This document shows, in pieces, positions 17,430 to 26,852 of a stretch of DNA of 64,000 nt. Positions within the stretch are counted from its first letter, which is position 1. The number at the start of each line of letters is the position of its first letter. Source of the stretch: Clostridiales bacterium (GTDB lineage Bacteria; Bacillota; Clostridia; Caldicoprobacterales; UBA3941); assembly GCA_012735575.1 (NCBI GenBank), contig JAAYGY010000002.1, positions 16,554-80,553 of the forward strand. Direction: 5' to 3'. The notes below the pieces were generated by a model. It was not told where the DNA came from. It ran no database searches and saw only the letters and a list, made by a program, of their open reading frames with translations. A program made the position numbers and the translations under genes.

Positions 17430-18956
17430 TTGAAAAGAGCATTGATTAGTGTTTTTGATAAGAGAGGAGTAGTGGATTTTGCAAAGGAGCTGACCGATTT
17501 AGGTTGGCAGATAATATCTACAGGGGGTACTTATAAAGAGCTAAAAAATGCTGGAATAGATGTTTTAGAAGTTGAAGAGATTACCGAGTTTCCCGAAATA
17601 TTAAACGGGAGAGTTAAGACTTTAAATCCATACATCCACGGAGGAATACTCTATAAAAGAGATGACAAGGATCATGTAAAAACATTAGTAGATATGAATA
17701 TATCCTCTATAGATATGGTGGTAAACAACCTATATCCTTTTGAAGAAACAATGCTAAAAGGGAAGAACCATGAGGAAATAATAGAAAATATAGATATAGG
17801 CGGACCCTCCATGATAAGAGCTGCAGCCAAAAACTATAAGCATGTAACAGTTATAATAGACCCCGAAGACTATTCTAAAGTATTATCAGAGCTTAAAGAG
17901 AATAATGATACCAGTCTGGGAACTCGTCTATACCTGGCAAGAAAAGTCTTTAACTACACTGCTTATTATGATTCTCTCATATCTAAATATTTTAATGAGC
18001 TAGAAGAAGTTGAATTTCCTGATTTTATAACATTAGGATATAAGTTAATGGATAACTTAAGATACGGTGAAAACCCTCACCAAAAAGCAGCATTTTATGT
18101 TAGCCCAAATCCACCAGAGGGAAGTATTGCGTTAGGTAAAAAACTTCATGGAAAGGAATTGTCCTTTAACAATATAAACGATGGAAATGCTGCTATAGAT
18201 ATGGTAAAAGAGTTTGATGAGCCTACTGTTGTGGCAGTTAAGCATGCAAATCCATGTGGTATAGGCAGTGGAAATAACTTATTAGAAGCCTATTTAAAAG
18301 CCTATGAGTGTGATAAGGAATCTATATATGGTGGAATAATTGCTACAAACAGAGAAGTTGATGAAGATGTTGCCAAGGAAATGGCCAAGATATTTTTAGA
18401 AGTAATCATATCACCTTCTTTCACCGAAGAGGCTTTAGCTGTATTAACTAAAAAGAAAAACTTAAGGCTTATAGAACTGGGGACTCTTAAGAAAGAAGAT
18501 AAGGATATAGAAGTTAAGAATATATCAGGTGGTATTTTGATTCAGGATAAGGATATAGTTAACCTTTTAGATGATGTGAAAGTAGTGACTGAAAGAAAGC
18601 CAACTGAAAAGGAAATGAAAGACCTAATCTTTGCCTGGAAGGCTGTTAAACATTTAAAATCCAATGGAGTTGTTATCGCTAAAGATAAGGCTACCATTGG
18701 CATAGGTGGAGGCGAGGTAAACCGATTCTGGGCAGTACAAAATGCTGTGGAAAGAGCAAAGGAAAAGATAAAAGGAAGTGTTTTGGCTTCTGATGGATTT
18801 TTCCCATTTAAGGATTCCGTTGAGTTGCTGGGACAATCAGGAGTAACTGCTATAATACAACCTGGTGGCTCCATTAGAGACCAAGAAACAATTGAAGAAG
18901 CAAATAAACATAATATTGCCATGGTGTTTACCGGTATAAGACATTTTAAACACTAG
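17430..18956 (+). CDS. purH: AICAR formyltransferase/IMP cyclohydrolase
   Basis: A bifunctional enzyme for the last two steps to IMP. The N-terminal MGS-like cyclohydrolase starts '[12 protein letters not shown]' and contains '[10 protein letters not shown]' and '[14 protein letters not shown]'. The C-terminal transformylase contains '[13 protein letters not shown]' and 'KHANPCGIG' (catalytic Lys-His). The frame is open from GTG 17421, but TTG 17430 with GAGGAG eight bases upstream fits the family start. The RBS lies within the end of purN. Confidence 0.94.
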   Translation: MKRALISVFDKRGVVDFAKELTDLGWQIISTGGTYKELKNAGIDVLEVEEITEFPEILNGRVKTLNPYIHGGILYKRDDKDHVKTLVDMNISSIDMVVNNLYPFEETMLKGKNHEEIIENIDIGGPSMIRAAAKNYKHVTVIIDPEDYSKVLSELKENNDTSLGTRLYLARKVFNYTAYYDSLISKYFNELEEVEFPDFITLGYKLMDNLRYGENPHQKAAFYVSPNPPEGSIALGKKLHGKELSFNNINDGNAAIDMVKEFDEPTVVAVKHANPCGIGSGNNLLEAYLKAYECDKESIYGGIIATNREVDEDVAKEMAKIFLEVIISPSFTEEALAVLTKKKNLRLIELGTLKKEDKDIEVKNISGGILIQDKDIVNLLDDVKVVTERKPTEKEMKDLIFAWKAVKHLKSNGVVIAKDKATIGIGGGEVNRFWAVQNAVERAKEKIKGSVLASDGFFPFKDSVELLGQSGVTAIIQPGGSIRDQETIEEANKHNIAMVFTGIRHFKH

Positions 18957-18968
18957 GGGGTATTAAGA

Positions 18969-20219
18969 GTGAAAGTACTAGTTGTAGGCAGTGGAGGAAG
19001 AGAACACACATTATGCTGGAAAATTGCCCAGTCACAAAAAGTAAAGAAAGTTTACTGTGCACCTGGCAATGGAGGCACAAGGCATGTCGCAGAGAATGTT
19101 GGTATAAAAGCAAATGATATAGAAGGATTACTAGAATTTGCACTAAAAACCAAGATTGATTTAACAGTAGTAGGTCCTGAGGAACCACTGGTATTGGGAA
19201 TCGTTGACAAGTTTCAGGAAAAAGGGCTTAAAATATTCGGGCCTGATAAAAAATGTGCAAGGTTAGAAGGCAGTAAGAGTTATGCCAAGGAGTTTATGAA
19301 AAAATATGATATACCAACGGCAAAATATGAAACCTGTTATAGTTTTCAGGAAGCTTTTAACGCATTAAATAGTTTTTCATATCCCTTGGTAATTAAGGCG
19401 GATGGGCTATGTGCAGGAAAAGGCGTAGAAATAGTCGACACAAAGGAAGATGCATTAAGAATACTTGAAGAAGTATTAGTAAGCAAGAAATTCGGAGAGC
19501 AGGGAAGCAAGGTAGTCATAGAAGAGTTTTTAGAAGGCACTGAAATGTCCTTGCTATGCTTTGTTACACAAAATACAATAATACCTATGGAAAGTGCAAA
19601 GGATTATAAGAAAATCTATGAAGGGGATTTAGGGCCGAATACAGGAGGGGTAGGCGCCTTCTCTCCAAGTCCTTTGCTTACCAATGAATTAGACAAGAGA
19701 ATAAGGGAGGAAGTACTCGATAGAATAGAGTATGGCCTACATAGAGAAAATTTAAGCTTTAAAGGCATACTATACGTGGGTCTTATGATAGTAGAGGGTA
19801 AACCTAAAGTTTTAGAGTTTAATGTAAGATTTGGAGATCCGGAAACTGAGGTTCTGATTCCTAGACTTGAATCGGATATAGTTGAGCTTTTTGAAAAAAC
19901 CATAGATTCATCACTAAAGTCTTCGGATATAAAGTGGAGCCAGCAAAGCTGTATAACTGTAGTGTTAACTTCAGAAGGCTATCCTGGAGAATTCAATAAG
20001 GGTTTTGAGATTCATATAGATGATAGCCTGGATAAGGATATAATCCTATTCCACAATGGAACCAGATATGAAAAGGGTAGGTTATTAACCGATGGAGGAA
20101 GGGTATTATCTGTTACAGCTTTAAGTAATTCCTTAAAAGAAGCCAGAGAAAAGGTATTCTCAAACATAAACAGGATAAGTTTTGAGGGAAAGTGTTACAG
20201 AAGAGATATTGGTGAATAG
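18969..20219 (+). CDS. purD: Phosphoribosylamine-glycine ligase (GAR synthetase)
   Basis: An ATP-grasp ligase joining phosphoribosylamine and glycine, 416 residues. Signatures are the N-terminal 'VLVVGSGGREHTLCWKIAQS', 'VIKADGLCAGKGV' and 'FNVRFGDPETEV'. The GTG start follows TAGGGGGTATTAAGA. It is the last gene of the pur operon; the next transcription signal is the PurR box/promoter of the permease, and no hairpin terminator is evident directly after the stop. Confidence 0.95.
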   Translation: MKVLVVGSGGREHTLCWKIAQSQKVKKVYCAPGNGGTRHVAENVGIKANDIEGLLEFALKTKIDLTVVGPEEPLVLGIVDKFQEKGLKIFGPDKKCARLEGSKSYAKEFMKKYDIPTAKYETCYSFQEAFNALNSFSYPLVIKADGLCAGKGVEIVDTKEDALRILEEVLVSKKFGEQGSKVVIEEFLEGTEMSLLCFVTQNTIIPMESAKDYKKIYEGDLGPNTGGVGAFSPSPLLTNELDKRIREEVLDRIEYGLHRENLSFKGILYVGLMIVEGKPKVLEFNVRFGDPETEVLIPRLESDIVELFEKTIDSSLKSSDIKWSQQSCITVVLTSEGYPGEFNKGFEIHIDDSLDKDIILFHNGTRYEKGRLLTDGGRVLSVTALSNSLKEAREKVFSNINRISFEGKCYRRDIGE

Positions 20220-20242
20220 TTAAGGATAAAATGAACCAAATA

Positions 20243-20280
20243 AAATCCGAACATTAGGTTAAAAACTTAAAAAAATGTTC
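20243..20280 (+). promoter_or_regulatory. PurR operator (PurBox pair) before the purine permease
   Basis: AAATCCGAACATT (20243-20255) fits AWWWCCGAACWWT, followed by the inverted half AATGTTC (20274-20280). Spacing and flanking A-tracts match those at 8960-8997. Confidence 0.72.
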
Positions 20281-20289
20281 CAATTCTCA

Positions 20290-20318
20290 TTGACATTTTC
20301 GTACTCCTTTGGTATATT
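20290..20318 (+). promoter_or_regulatory. Promoter of the purine permease gene
   Basis: TTGACA (20290-20295), a 17-base spacer and TATATT (20313-20318), just upstream of the riboswitch. Confidence 0.75.
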
Positions 20319-20335
20319 AACTATGTGACAAGTAG

Positions 20336-20406
20336 CACTCATATAATCCTGATAATTGGTTCAGGAGTTTCTACCAGGCAGCCGTAACTGCCAAAGGCTA
20401 TGAGTG
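20336..20406 (+). promoter_or_regulatory. Purine (guanine/hypoxanthine-type) riboswitch before the permease
   Basis: P1 is CACTCATA/TATGAGTG and J1/2 is TATAA. P2 is TCCTGA/TCAGGA, J2/3 GTTTCTAC and P3 GGCAG/CTGCC with a CCGTAA-type loop. 'GGCTATGAG' places C at the specificity position, indicating guanine or hypoxanthine rather than adenine. The 3' P1 strand GAGTGAAT can pair with ATTCACTC of the terminator. Confidence 0.92.
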
Positions 20407-20446
20407 AATTGTATGATATTGTAGAGCTTTTAAGCTTTCCAATATA

Positions 20447-20491
20447 GGCAAATAGATTCACTCAGGTCATGAATCTATTTGCCTCTTTTTT
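20447..20491 (+). terminator. Riboswitch-controlled terminator before the permease
   Basis: Perfect 14-base-pair stem GGCAAATAGATTCA/TGAATCTATTTGCC with a nine-base loop and a T-tract (TCTTTTTT). Formation of P1 upstream frees this stem, giving repression when purine is plentiful. Confidence 0.92.
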
Positions 20492-20543
20492 CATAATATT
20501 GAAATTACTACAAGACCTGATAATAACAAAGGAGGAAACACAA

Positions 20544-21881
20544 ATGAACGGTTTCTTTGAACGAACTTTTAAGCTAAAGGAGCACAACACAAATGTAAGA
20601 ACTGAGATTATGGCCGGTATTACAACATTTATGACCATGGCTTATATTCTAGTTGTTAATCCCAACATTTTATCTTCTGCCGGCATGGATAGGGGCGCTG
20701 TCTTTACTGCAACAGCTCTATCAGCAGCTATAGCTACAATTGCCATGGCATTTTTAGCTAACTATCCCGTAGCTCTTGCATCGGGAATGGGACTTAATGC
20801 TTTTTTCGCAATAGTTGCATCTCAATATTCATGGGAAATAGCATTAGTCGCTATACTTCTTGAAGGTATTATTTTTATTCTTTTGTCATTAGTCAATTTT
20901 AGAGAAGCAATTGTCAATGGTATCCCTGAAAATCTTAAATATGCTATAACTGTAGGAATAGGACTCTTTATTGCACTTATTGGTTTACAAAATGCTGGAG
21001 TAGTAGTAGCAAGCCCAGATACTATAATGGGACTTGGAGATTTAAAAAGCATACCTGTAATTTTATCCCTTATAGGATTATTAGGCATTATATACATGAC
21101 TCATAAGGGAGTAAAAGGTGCGCTCCTTTGGGGTATTTTAGGCACATATGTATTAGGAATTATATGTCAGCTAATTGGACTATATACTGTTGATCCAGAT
21201 GCGGGTAGATTTGACCTTATTCCATCCTTGCAGCTTATTTCATTGCCACCTTCAATAAGGCCTACCCTTTTCAAATTTGATTTTGCTGGAGCTTTTAAGT
21301 TAGGATTTGAATTTATAGTTATTATGTTTTCTTTCCTGTTTGTGGATATTTTCGATACAGTGGGAACTCTTATTGGTGTCGCCAGCAAGGGAAATCTCCT
21401 CGATAAGGATGGTAAACTACCTAGAGCAAAAGAAGCTCTAATGGCAGATGCCATAGGTACTGTTTCAGGTGCTTGCCTGGGTACTTCTACAGTTACCAGC
21501 TATGTAGAAAGTGCAGCTGGTGTAGCAGAAGGTGGAAGAACTGGATTAACTTCACTTGTTACCGGAGTACTGTTTGTAGTGGCTTTAATATTTGCCCCCA
21601 TCTTTACTGCAATACCTTCCTTTGCAACTGCACCTGCTTTGGTTGTGGTAGGCTTGTTTATGGTAACAGCTATTACTAAGATTGATTTTAGCGATTTTAC
21701 CGAAGGTTTACCAGCATTCCTGGCAATTATAATGATGCCCTTTACAAGCAGTATTGCTGAAGGTATAGTATTTGGTATGCTATCCTGGGTTATTCTGAAA
21801 GTAGTCACCGGAAATGCTAAGAAAGTTCAACCCATCATGTACATTCTTGCAGTATTGTTTATCTTAAAAATAATTCTCTAA
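20544..21881 (+). CDS. pbuG: NCS2-family hypoxanthine/guanine permease (AzgA/PbuG type)
   Basis: A polytopic membrane purine transporter of about 445 residues from ATG 20544, which has AAAGGAGG at the right distance; the frame upstream runs into the terminator and is not coding. The family signature GITTFMTMAYILVVNPNIL is near the N terminus, followed by 'SGMGLNAFFA', 'GIGLFIALIGLQNAG' and 'FVDIFDTVGTLIGVA'. The AzgA/PbuG branch transports guanine and hypoxanthine by proton symport, which agrees with the guanine-class riboswitch and PurR box before it. Confidence 0.9.
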   Translation: MNGFFERTFKLKEHNTNVRTEIMAGITTFMTMAYILVVNPNILSSAGMDRGAVFTATALSAAIATIAMAFLANYPVALASGMGLNAFFAIVASQYSWEIALVAILLEGIIFILLSLVNFREAIVNGIPENLKYAITVGIGLFIALIGLQNAGVVVASPDTIMGLGDLKSIPVILSLIGLLGIIYMTHKGVKGALLWGILGTYVLGIICQLIGLYTVDPDAGRFDLIPSLQLISLPPSIRPTLFKFDFAGAFKLGFEFIVIMFSFLFVDIFDTVGTLIGVASKGNLLDKDGKLPRAKEALMADAIGTVSGACLGTSTVTSYVESAAGVAEGGRTGLTSLVTGVLFVVALIFAPIFTAIPSFATAPALVVVGLFMVTAITKIDFSDFTEGLPAFLAIIMMPFTSSIAEGIVFGMLSWVILKVVTGNAKKVQPIMYILAVLFILKIIL

Positions 21882-21927
21882 AGACTATACTTCATATATA
21901 GTTAATAGGGAACATCAAATAATGAGA

Positions 21928-21960
21928 AAACACCCGATGCTTTTACAGCTTCGGGTGTTT
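21928..21960. terminator. Bidirectional terminator between the permease gene and dapB
   Basis: Ten-base-pair perfect stem AAACACCCGA/TCGGGTGTTT. A-rich and T-rich flanks on the two sides let it serve both convergent genes. Confidence 0.8.
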
Positions 21961-21983
21961 CTGTGTGTAATGATAATATTATA

Positions 21984-23210
21984 TTATAGGCCAAATTCAT
22001 CAATTAGCATATCCATTGCTTGTTTTTCATGGATTTTATCAATAAAACAATCGATTCTTATGTTAGAAGTAACTGAAGCTTTAATGGGGATATTATGCCT
22101 GGTGAACAGCTCAAAGACGCTGGCGGCTATTTTTGGATGTTGTTCTAGACCCAATCCTTCAATAGACAACTTTACAATATTGGTATCCAGCTTTATGGAT
22201 AGGCCACTATCTTTTGAAACCAGATCTTTACAAAAGCTCTCCGCTTGTTGAAGATTATCTGCTGACAGAGCAAAAGCTATATCACTCATTCTGTCTGCAG
22301 GAGAGGTTTGACTAATTAACTCCAAATAATTATTTCCGCCAGCAAATTCTCTATATATATTTGCAATGGTATTAAGCTTTGCAGGCGCGTTACGAATAGA
22401 TACCAGAATAATATTGTCGTGAGTAGTAATATTGGTAACTGGACTTCTATCATCTAGTACATTTTTCATATTATATAATCCAGGAGCTCTATTTGCCATA
22501 TATCTTGCTGCCCTGAGTGCTCCTACGGCAAATATCTGTTTAGAGTATGCAGTATGTTCTATTTCAATAGTTTCATCGTTTCCAGCAAACAAAACTGTAT
22601 GCTGCCCTACAATGGTGCCTCCGCGAATAGCATGGATTCCTAGGTCAGAAGGAGATCTCCTTTCATTTTTAGAATGCCTGCCATATATATAGTTTTTCGA
22701 ATTTAGAAATACTTCATTTATAGCATCTGCCAAGGCATAGGCGGTTCCACTGGGAGCATCAATTTTCTGATTATGATGCTTTTCAATAATTTCTATATCA
22801 AAGGAATCGCCAAGCACCTGTGCTGCTTTTTGAATAAGTTGGTACATCAGATTAACACCTACAGACATATTGGCAGCTTGTAAAATGGGTATGGTTTTGC
22901 TGTATTCTGTTATGGTTTCCAGTTCCTTTGGACTAAAGCCTGTAGTTGCAATTACAAGGGCACAATTTCGTTTAACAGCTGCGTCAAGCAAAGAGGGCAG
23001 AGCCTTAGGCAGGGAAAAATCTATTATAACATCACAATCCTCGCTGCATTCTGCTAATGACGAGTATACCGGGAATGGGTTATCATAGGCATCGGTAACT
23101 CTGTCGATTCCGGCCACAACTTGTATATCAGGTTGTTTAACTGCCATAGATGCAACTACTTGCCCCATCTTACCATTACATCCATGGATAATTATTTTTG
23201 TCATATGCAA
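21984..23210 (-). CDS. dapB: Dihydrodipicolinate reductase fused to tandem ACT domains
   Basis: 408 residues where DapB is normally about 250. Residues 1-253 are a complete reductase: NAD(P)H loop GCNGKMGQ, 'ATTGF', active-site 'EKHHNQKIDAPSGTA' with His145/His146 and Lys149. Residues about 262-408 form two ACT domains like the regulatory tail of aspartokinase, the second ending 'CFIDKIHEKQAMDMLIDEFGL'. This suggests direct amino-acid (lysine?) feedback on DapB. TTG 23210 has AGGAG six bases upstream; ATG 23204 is the alternative. It is the second gene of the asd-dapB unit under the lysine riboswitch. Confidence 0.88.
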   Translation of the reverse strand: MHMTKIIIHGCNGKMGQVVASMAVKQPDIQVVAGIDRVTDAYDNPFPVYSSLAECSEDCDVIIDFSLPKALPSLLDAAVKRNCALVIATTGFSPKELETITEYSKTIPILQAANMSVGVNLMYQLIQKAAQVLGDSFDIEIIEKHHNQKIDAPSGTAYALADAINEVFLNSKNYIYGRHSKNERRSPSDLGIHAIRGGTIVGQHTVLFAGNDETIEIEHTAYSKQIFAVGALRAARYMANRAPGLYNMKNVLDDRSPVTNITTHDNIILVSIRNAPAKLNTIANIYREFAGGNNYLELISQTSPADRMSDIAFALSADNLQQAESFCKDLVSKDSGLSIKLDTNIVKLSIEGLGLEQHPKIAASVFELFTRHNIPIKASVTSNIRIDCFIDKIHEKQAMDMLIDEFGL

Positions 23211-23257
23211 GAAACACTCCTGTCTTTAATTAATTTGAGATGATAAGCAGGTCTGTT

Positions 23258-24265
23258 TTAAGATTCATTTTGCCAGTACCATATTAGCTTTTCAGCAATT
23301 TGGACAGTATTGGTGGCAGCACCTTTCCTAATGTTATCAGCAACAACCCATAAGTTAATCCCGTAATCAACGCTTTCATCCCTTCGGATTCTGCCTACAA
23401 AGACCTGATCCTTTCCATTACATTTTATAGGCATTGGATATTGATTGTTTACAGGATCGTCAATTACTTCAATACCTGGAGCATTAGCTAATAGATTTTT
23501 CAATTCTTCTAAATCAAAATCCTGTTTTAGTTCTACGTTTATAGATTCACTGTGTCCGTTGTATACAGGAACCCTAACGGTTGTAGCAGTGATTCTCAAA
23601 CTATTATCGTTGAAGATTTTTTTGGTCTCTTGGATCATCTTCATCTCTTCTTTAGTATATCCATTGTCTAAGAAGGAATCAATATGAGGTATACAATTGC
23701 TAAAGATAGGATGAGGGAATTTTTTTGGTTCTTCTCCCTTAATACCATTTTCTAGGTCTTTGTATCCTGCCACACCAGCTCCTGAAACAGCTTGATAGGT
23801 GGAATAGACAATTCTCTTGATACCATACTTGTCATATAAAGGCTTTAAGGCGACTACAGCCTGTATGGTAGAGCAATTGGGATTGGCTATTATACCCTTA
23901 TGGTTAAGAACTTCTTCCGGGTTTACCTCGGGAACCACTAAAGGTACATTTGGATCCATCCTCCATGCACTACTGTTATCAATAACTACTATTCCCTTTT
24001 CAGCAGCAATAGGAGCATAGGTTTGGCTTACACTGCCTCCTGCAGAAAATAGAGCAATGTCTATATCCTTACCGTCAAAGCATGTAGGAGTAAGCTCTTC
24101 TATTACATAGTCCTTGCCCATGAAATTAATGACTGAGCCGGCAGATCGAGCAGAAGCAAACATATAGTATTTGTCAATAGGTAGCTGTTTCTCCTCTAGG
24201 ACTTCCAAAAATTTACGACCTACCATTCCAGTAACTCCAACTATTGCAAGATTATACTTTTTCAT
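23258..24265 (-). CDS. asd: Aspartate-semialdehyde dehydrogenase
   Basis: Reduces aspartyl phosphate to the semialdehyde, the branch point to lysine/DAP and to threonine/methionine. It is 335 residues with the N-terminal Rossmann motif 'VGVTGMVGRKF', catalytic Cys131 in 'ANPNCSTIQ' and 'KFPHPIFSNCIPHIDSF'. ATG is behind GGGAGG. The lysine riboswitch directly upstream ties expression to the lysine branch. Confidence 0.95.
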   Translation of the reverse strand: MKKYNLAIVGVTGMVGRKFLEVLEEKQLPIDKYYMFASARSAGSVINFMGKDYVIEELTPTCFDGKDIDIALFSAGGSVSQTYAPIAAEKGIVVIDNSSAWRMDPNVPLVVPEVNPEEVLNHKGIIANPNCSTIQAVVALKPLYDKYGIKRIVYSTYQAVSGAGVAGYKDLENGIKGEEPKKFPHPIFSNCIPHIDSFLDNGYTKEEMKMIQETKKIFNDNSLRITATTVRVPVYNGHSESINVELKQDFDLEELKNLLANAPGIEVIDDPVNNQYPMPIKCNGKDQVFVGRIRRDESVDYGINLWVVADNIRKGAATNTVQIAEKLIWYWQNES

Positions 24266-24300
24266 AATTTGCCTCCCTAATATATAAAATTAAAACTTAT

Positions 24301-24334
24301 CCAAATAAAATAACGGCTGATGTATCACCAGCCG
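24301..24334 (-). terminator. Lysine-riboswitch terminator before asd
   Basis: On the minus strand, CGGCTGGTG and CATCAGCCG (plus-strand positions 24314-24334) form a stem of nine pairs (one G-T) around a three-base loop, followed by TTATTTTATTT. Confidence 0.8.
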
Positions 24335-24372
24335 CTTTCGCCATACTTGTAGAAATAACAAGTCCTACGAAA

Positions 24373-24545
24373 GCAGTTAGCTCTCCATCAAATTAATATT
24401 TGATGACAATCCTAGAGTTATTTACCCTAGGACCAAGGTATAAATTGCGGATCTTTATACCTTTCGGCATCTTTTCCTTTAGGTTCCTTCAACGAATTCC
24501 GCCTTCTCCGGTAACTTACTCATAAAAGATGCACCTCTAAACTGC
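24373..24545 (-). promoter_or_regulatory. Lysine riboswitch (L box)
   Basis: The minus strand carries the L-box signatures in order: AGAGGTGCATC, then AGTAA, GGAGAAGGCG, AGATGCCGAAAGG, a long hairpin arm, and the closing TGGAGAGCTA. P1 forms from GCAGTTTAG and CTAACTGC. It is followed by a terminator and then asd-dapB, so lysine is predicted to switch the unit off. Confidence 0.92.
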
Positions 24546-24597
24546 ATTTGGATATGAAAACTAAACTTGTTTTATAGAGTTAGTTTGTTTTCAATTT

Positions 24598-24626
24598 ATG
24601 ATACCATTGATAAATGCGGATGTCAA
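24598..24626 (-). promoter_or_regulatory. Promoter for the asd-dapB transcript
   Basis: On the minus strand TTGACA (24621-24626), a 17-base spacer and TATCAT (24598-24603). It lies about 50 bases upstream of the L box. Confidence 0.75.
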
Positions 24627-24970
24627 ATGATTTTATGCAAAATATTACTTCGAATCCTGCAATTAATTGAAAATTTCCCATTGATATTTCTTGTAGAAAA
24701 AGGTATATTATCAGTACATCATCTAAGTGCTATTCCAGTTGTATTTAAACCGGTTAATAAAACCTGGAAAAATGTCAAAGGGGGAGAATATTTGGCAAAC
24801 ATGATAAATTGAAATGTTTAAAGATCATGGAATAATCTGTTATCCCAGAAAAACGGCTTAATTATCTATGATTCATAAAACCTATAGTATAATCTATACC
24901 ATTTACATGAGAATAAACATATAGTAAAATAGAAATAACTTATGAGATATTATACGAGGAGGCTATTGAT
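24627..24970. other. Intergenic region between the divergent asd and dapA units
   Basis: 344 AT-rich bases that should hold the dapA promoter. A short plus-strand frame runs through it but lacks a ribosome-binding site and overlaps the asd promoter. I see no second riboswitch or T-box, so dapA appears not to share the lysine control of asd-dapB. Confidence 0.5.
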
Positions 24971-25846
24971 ATGAAAGAGTGGGGACGATTGCTTACTGCC
25001 ATGGTGACACCTTTTGATGAAAATTTGGATGTTGATTATGATAAGGCTGTGGAGCTTGCCAAAAAAATTATTGATGATGGTAGTACAGCTATAGTTGTAG
25101 TAGGAACTACAGGGGAGTCTCCTACGCTGACATCTGAAGAAAAGTATGAGTTATTTAGGATACTAAAAAGGGAAGTAAATGCACCAATAATAGCAGGCAT
25201 TGGTACCAACTGCACTAGAGCAACTATAGAGGCAGGAAAATTAGCTATCGAGAGCAAGGCTGATGGAGTAATGGTAGTTGTACCATATTACAATAAACCT
25301 AATCAAAAAGGCCTATATGAACATTTTAGGACTGTTGCTGAAGCTATTGATCTGCCTATGATGCCCTATAATGTTCCATCAAGGACTGGTGGTAATATGG
25401 AAGCTGAAACTACTATAGCCCTATCAAAGATACACAATATTGTAGCAGTAAAAGAAGCTAGTGGAAATATGGATCAAATTACCAAGATAATTGCTGGATG
25501 CCATAAGGATTTCCTAGTCTATTCAGGAGATGATGCCTTTACCCTTCCAACCTTGTGCGCTGGTGGGTATGGAGTGGTCAGTGTAGCGGCACAAGTTGCT
25601 GGACGTAAGATAAGGGAAATGATAGATGCTTATGTAAACGGCGATATTAACACAGCGGCCAAAATTCACCAAGCTTTAAATCCCCTGTTCAATGCATTGT
25701 TTATGACTACAAACCCCATACCTGTTAAAGCTGCTTTAAATATAATGGGAATGAATGTTGGTGGATTGCGCTTACCTTTGGTAGAAGCCGATGAAAAGGT
25801 AAAAGATACATTAAGGGAAGAATTACACTCTTTGGGCCTTATATAA
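24971..25846 (+). CDS. dapA: 4-hydroxy-tetrahydrodipicolinate synthase
   Basis: Condenses pyruvate with aspartate semialdehyde, the first committed step to DAP/lysine. It is 291 residues with 'VVGTTGESPTLT', Tyr133 in 'MPYNVPSRTGG' and the Schiff-base Lys161 in 'IVAVKEASGN'. ATG follows ACGAGGAGG. It is transcribed away from asd-dapB and ends in its own terminator, so it is monocistronic. Confidence 0.95.
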   Translation: MKEWGRLLTAMVTPFDENLDVDYDKAVELAKKIIDDGSTAIVVVGTTGESPTLTSEEKYELFRILKREVNAPIIAGIGTNCTRATIEAGKLAIESKADGVMVVVPYYNKPNQKGLYEHFRTVAEAIDLPMMPYNVPSRTGGNMEAETTIALSKIHNIVAVKEASGNMDQITKIIAGCHKDFLVYSGDDAFTLPTLCAGGYGVVSVAAQVAGRKIREMIDAYVNGDINTAAKIHQALNPLFNALFMTTNPIPVKAALNIMGMNVGGLRLPLVEADEKVKDTLREELHSLGLI

Positions 25847-25888
25847 ATAGGTTGTTGCTTTACACCTATTGTTTTTTGATTTTTTATA
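25846..25888 (+). terminator. Intrinsic terminator after dapA
   Basis: Stem AATAGGT/ACCTATT (25846-25852 with 25864-25870) and a T-rich tail GTTTTTTGATTTTTT. The stem begins at the last base of the stop codon. Confidence 0.75.
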
Positions 25889-25958
25889 GTTTTTTTGTTA
25901 AAATACAATAATAAACAAAGGAAAGACATGACTTGTTGTCTGAGAAAGGGCTGTTGAG

Positions 25959-26810
25959 ATGTTTGGTGGATTTTTTAATAGAATGTATTATGGCAACCCC
26001 AACAAACCAGATCTTAAAAAGGAAGATATGAAAGAGGGGCCCATTAAACTATTTTTTATTGTACTACAGGTTAGGTTTTGGAAACTAATTCAGCTTAACT
26101 TGCTATATTCTATATTCTGGATTCCAGCCTTTGCTGTAACCTATATGAATCTTATGGCTGTGTCTCAATCTCCAGAGGTGCTACAATCTTCAGGTAATAT
26201 TCAAAGTTTTCTTTTTACAATGCTATTAATGCTAGTGCCTTGTATGCTTATTGCAGGACCGGCAACAGCAGGTACTAGCTATGTAATTAGAAACTGGGCT
26301 AGAGACGAGCACGCATGGTTATGGAGCGACTTTAAGGATGCTTGGAAACAGAACTGGAAAGAAAGTCTATTGATCATGCTAATTAACGGCATAGCCTTGC
26401 TGGTGTTTTATGTAAATATTACTTTCTATACAGTTCAAGCTCAACAAAATCTGTTATTCACTGTATTGCGTTACTTGATTATGGTTATAGGCATAATATA
26501 CGCAATGATGAACATGTTTATATTTCCCATGTTAGTAACATATAAGCTTAAGGTTAGGGAAATATTTAAGAATGCTATAATCTTTACAATGGCGGAGTTG
26601 CCCAGAGCTTTTGTTATATTCTTGTTAGCCTTTTTACTTTTCGGTGTAGTATTTTATTATAGTATTCCTTTTATTCTGCCTTTCTTTATCATAGGTCTGA
26701 CTTTCCCTATGTTCATAACGATTTCTTTTGCAAACTGGGTTTTTGAAAAATATCTTAACAAGAGACTAAGAGAAGAAAATGAAGAAATAGAAACAAATGA
26801 GGCGCCCTAG
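25959..26810 (+). CDS. YesL-family (DUF624) membrane protein
   Basis: 283 residues. The N-terminal 'MFGGFFNRMYYGNPNKPDL' and a membrane region with about five hydrophobic segments match the YesL/DUF624 family. The segment 'GPATAGTSYVIRNWARDEHAWLWSDF' is a recognisable family block. The C-terminal tail is highly charged. The function is unknown; relatives elsewhere neighbour sugar transporters, but nothing here supports that link. Confidence 0.7.
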   Translation: MFGGFFNRMYYGNPNKPDLKKEDMKEGPIKLFFIVLQVRFWKLIQLNLLYSIFWIPAFAVTYMNLMAVSQSPEVLQSSGNIQSFLFTMLLMLVPCMLIAGPATAGTSYVIRNWARDEHAWLWSDFKDAWKQNWKESLLIMLINGIALLVFYVNITFYTVQAQQNLLFTVLRYLIMVIGIIYAMMNMFIFPMLVTYKLKVREIFKNAIIFTMAELPRAFVIFLLAFLLFGVVFYYSIPFILPFFIIGLTFPMFITISFANWVFEKYLNKRLREENEEIETNEAP

Positions 26811-26852
26811 AGGCCCTCTTTTTTAAAGGAAAATTATAAGGAGCTTAATACA

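Noticed and set aside
24567..24812. 81-codon plus-strand frame between asd and dapA
   Set aside because: It overlaps the minus-strand promoter of asd-dapB, lacks an RBS and matches no family.
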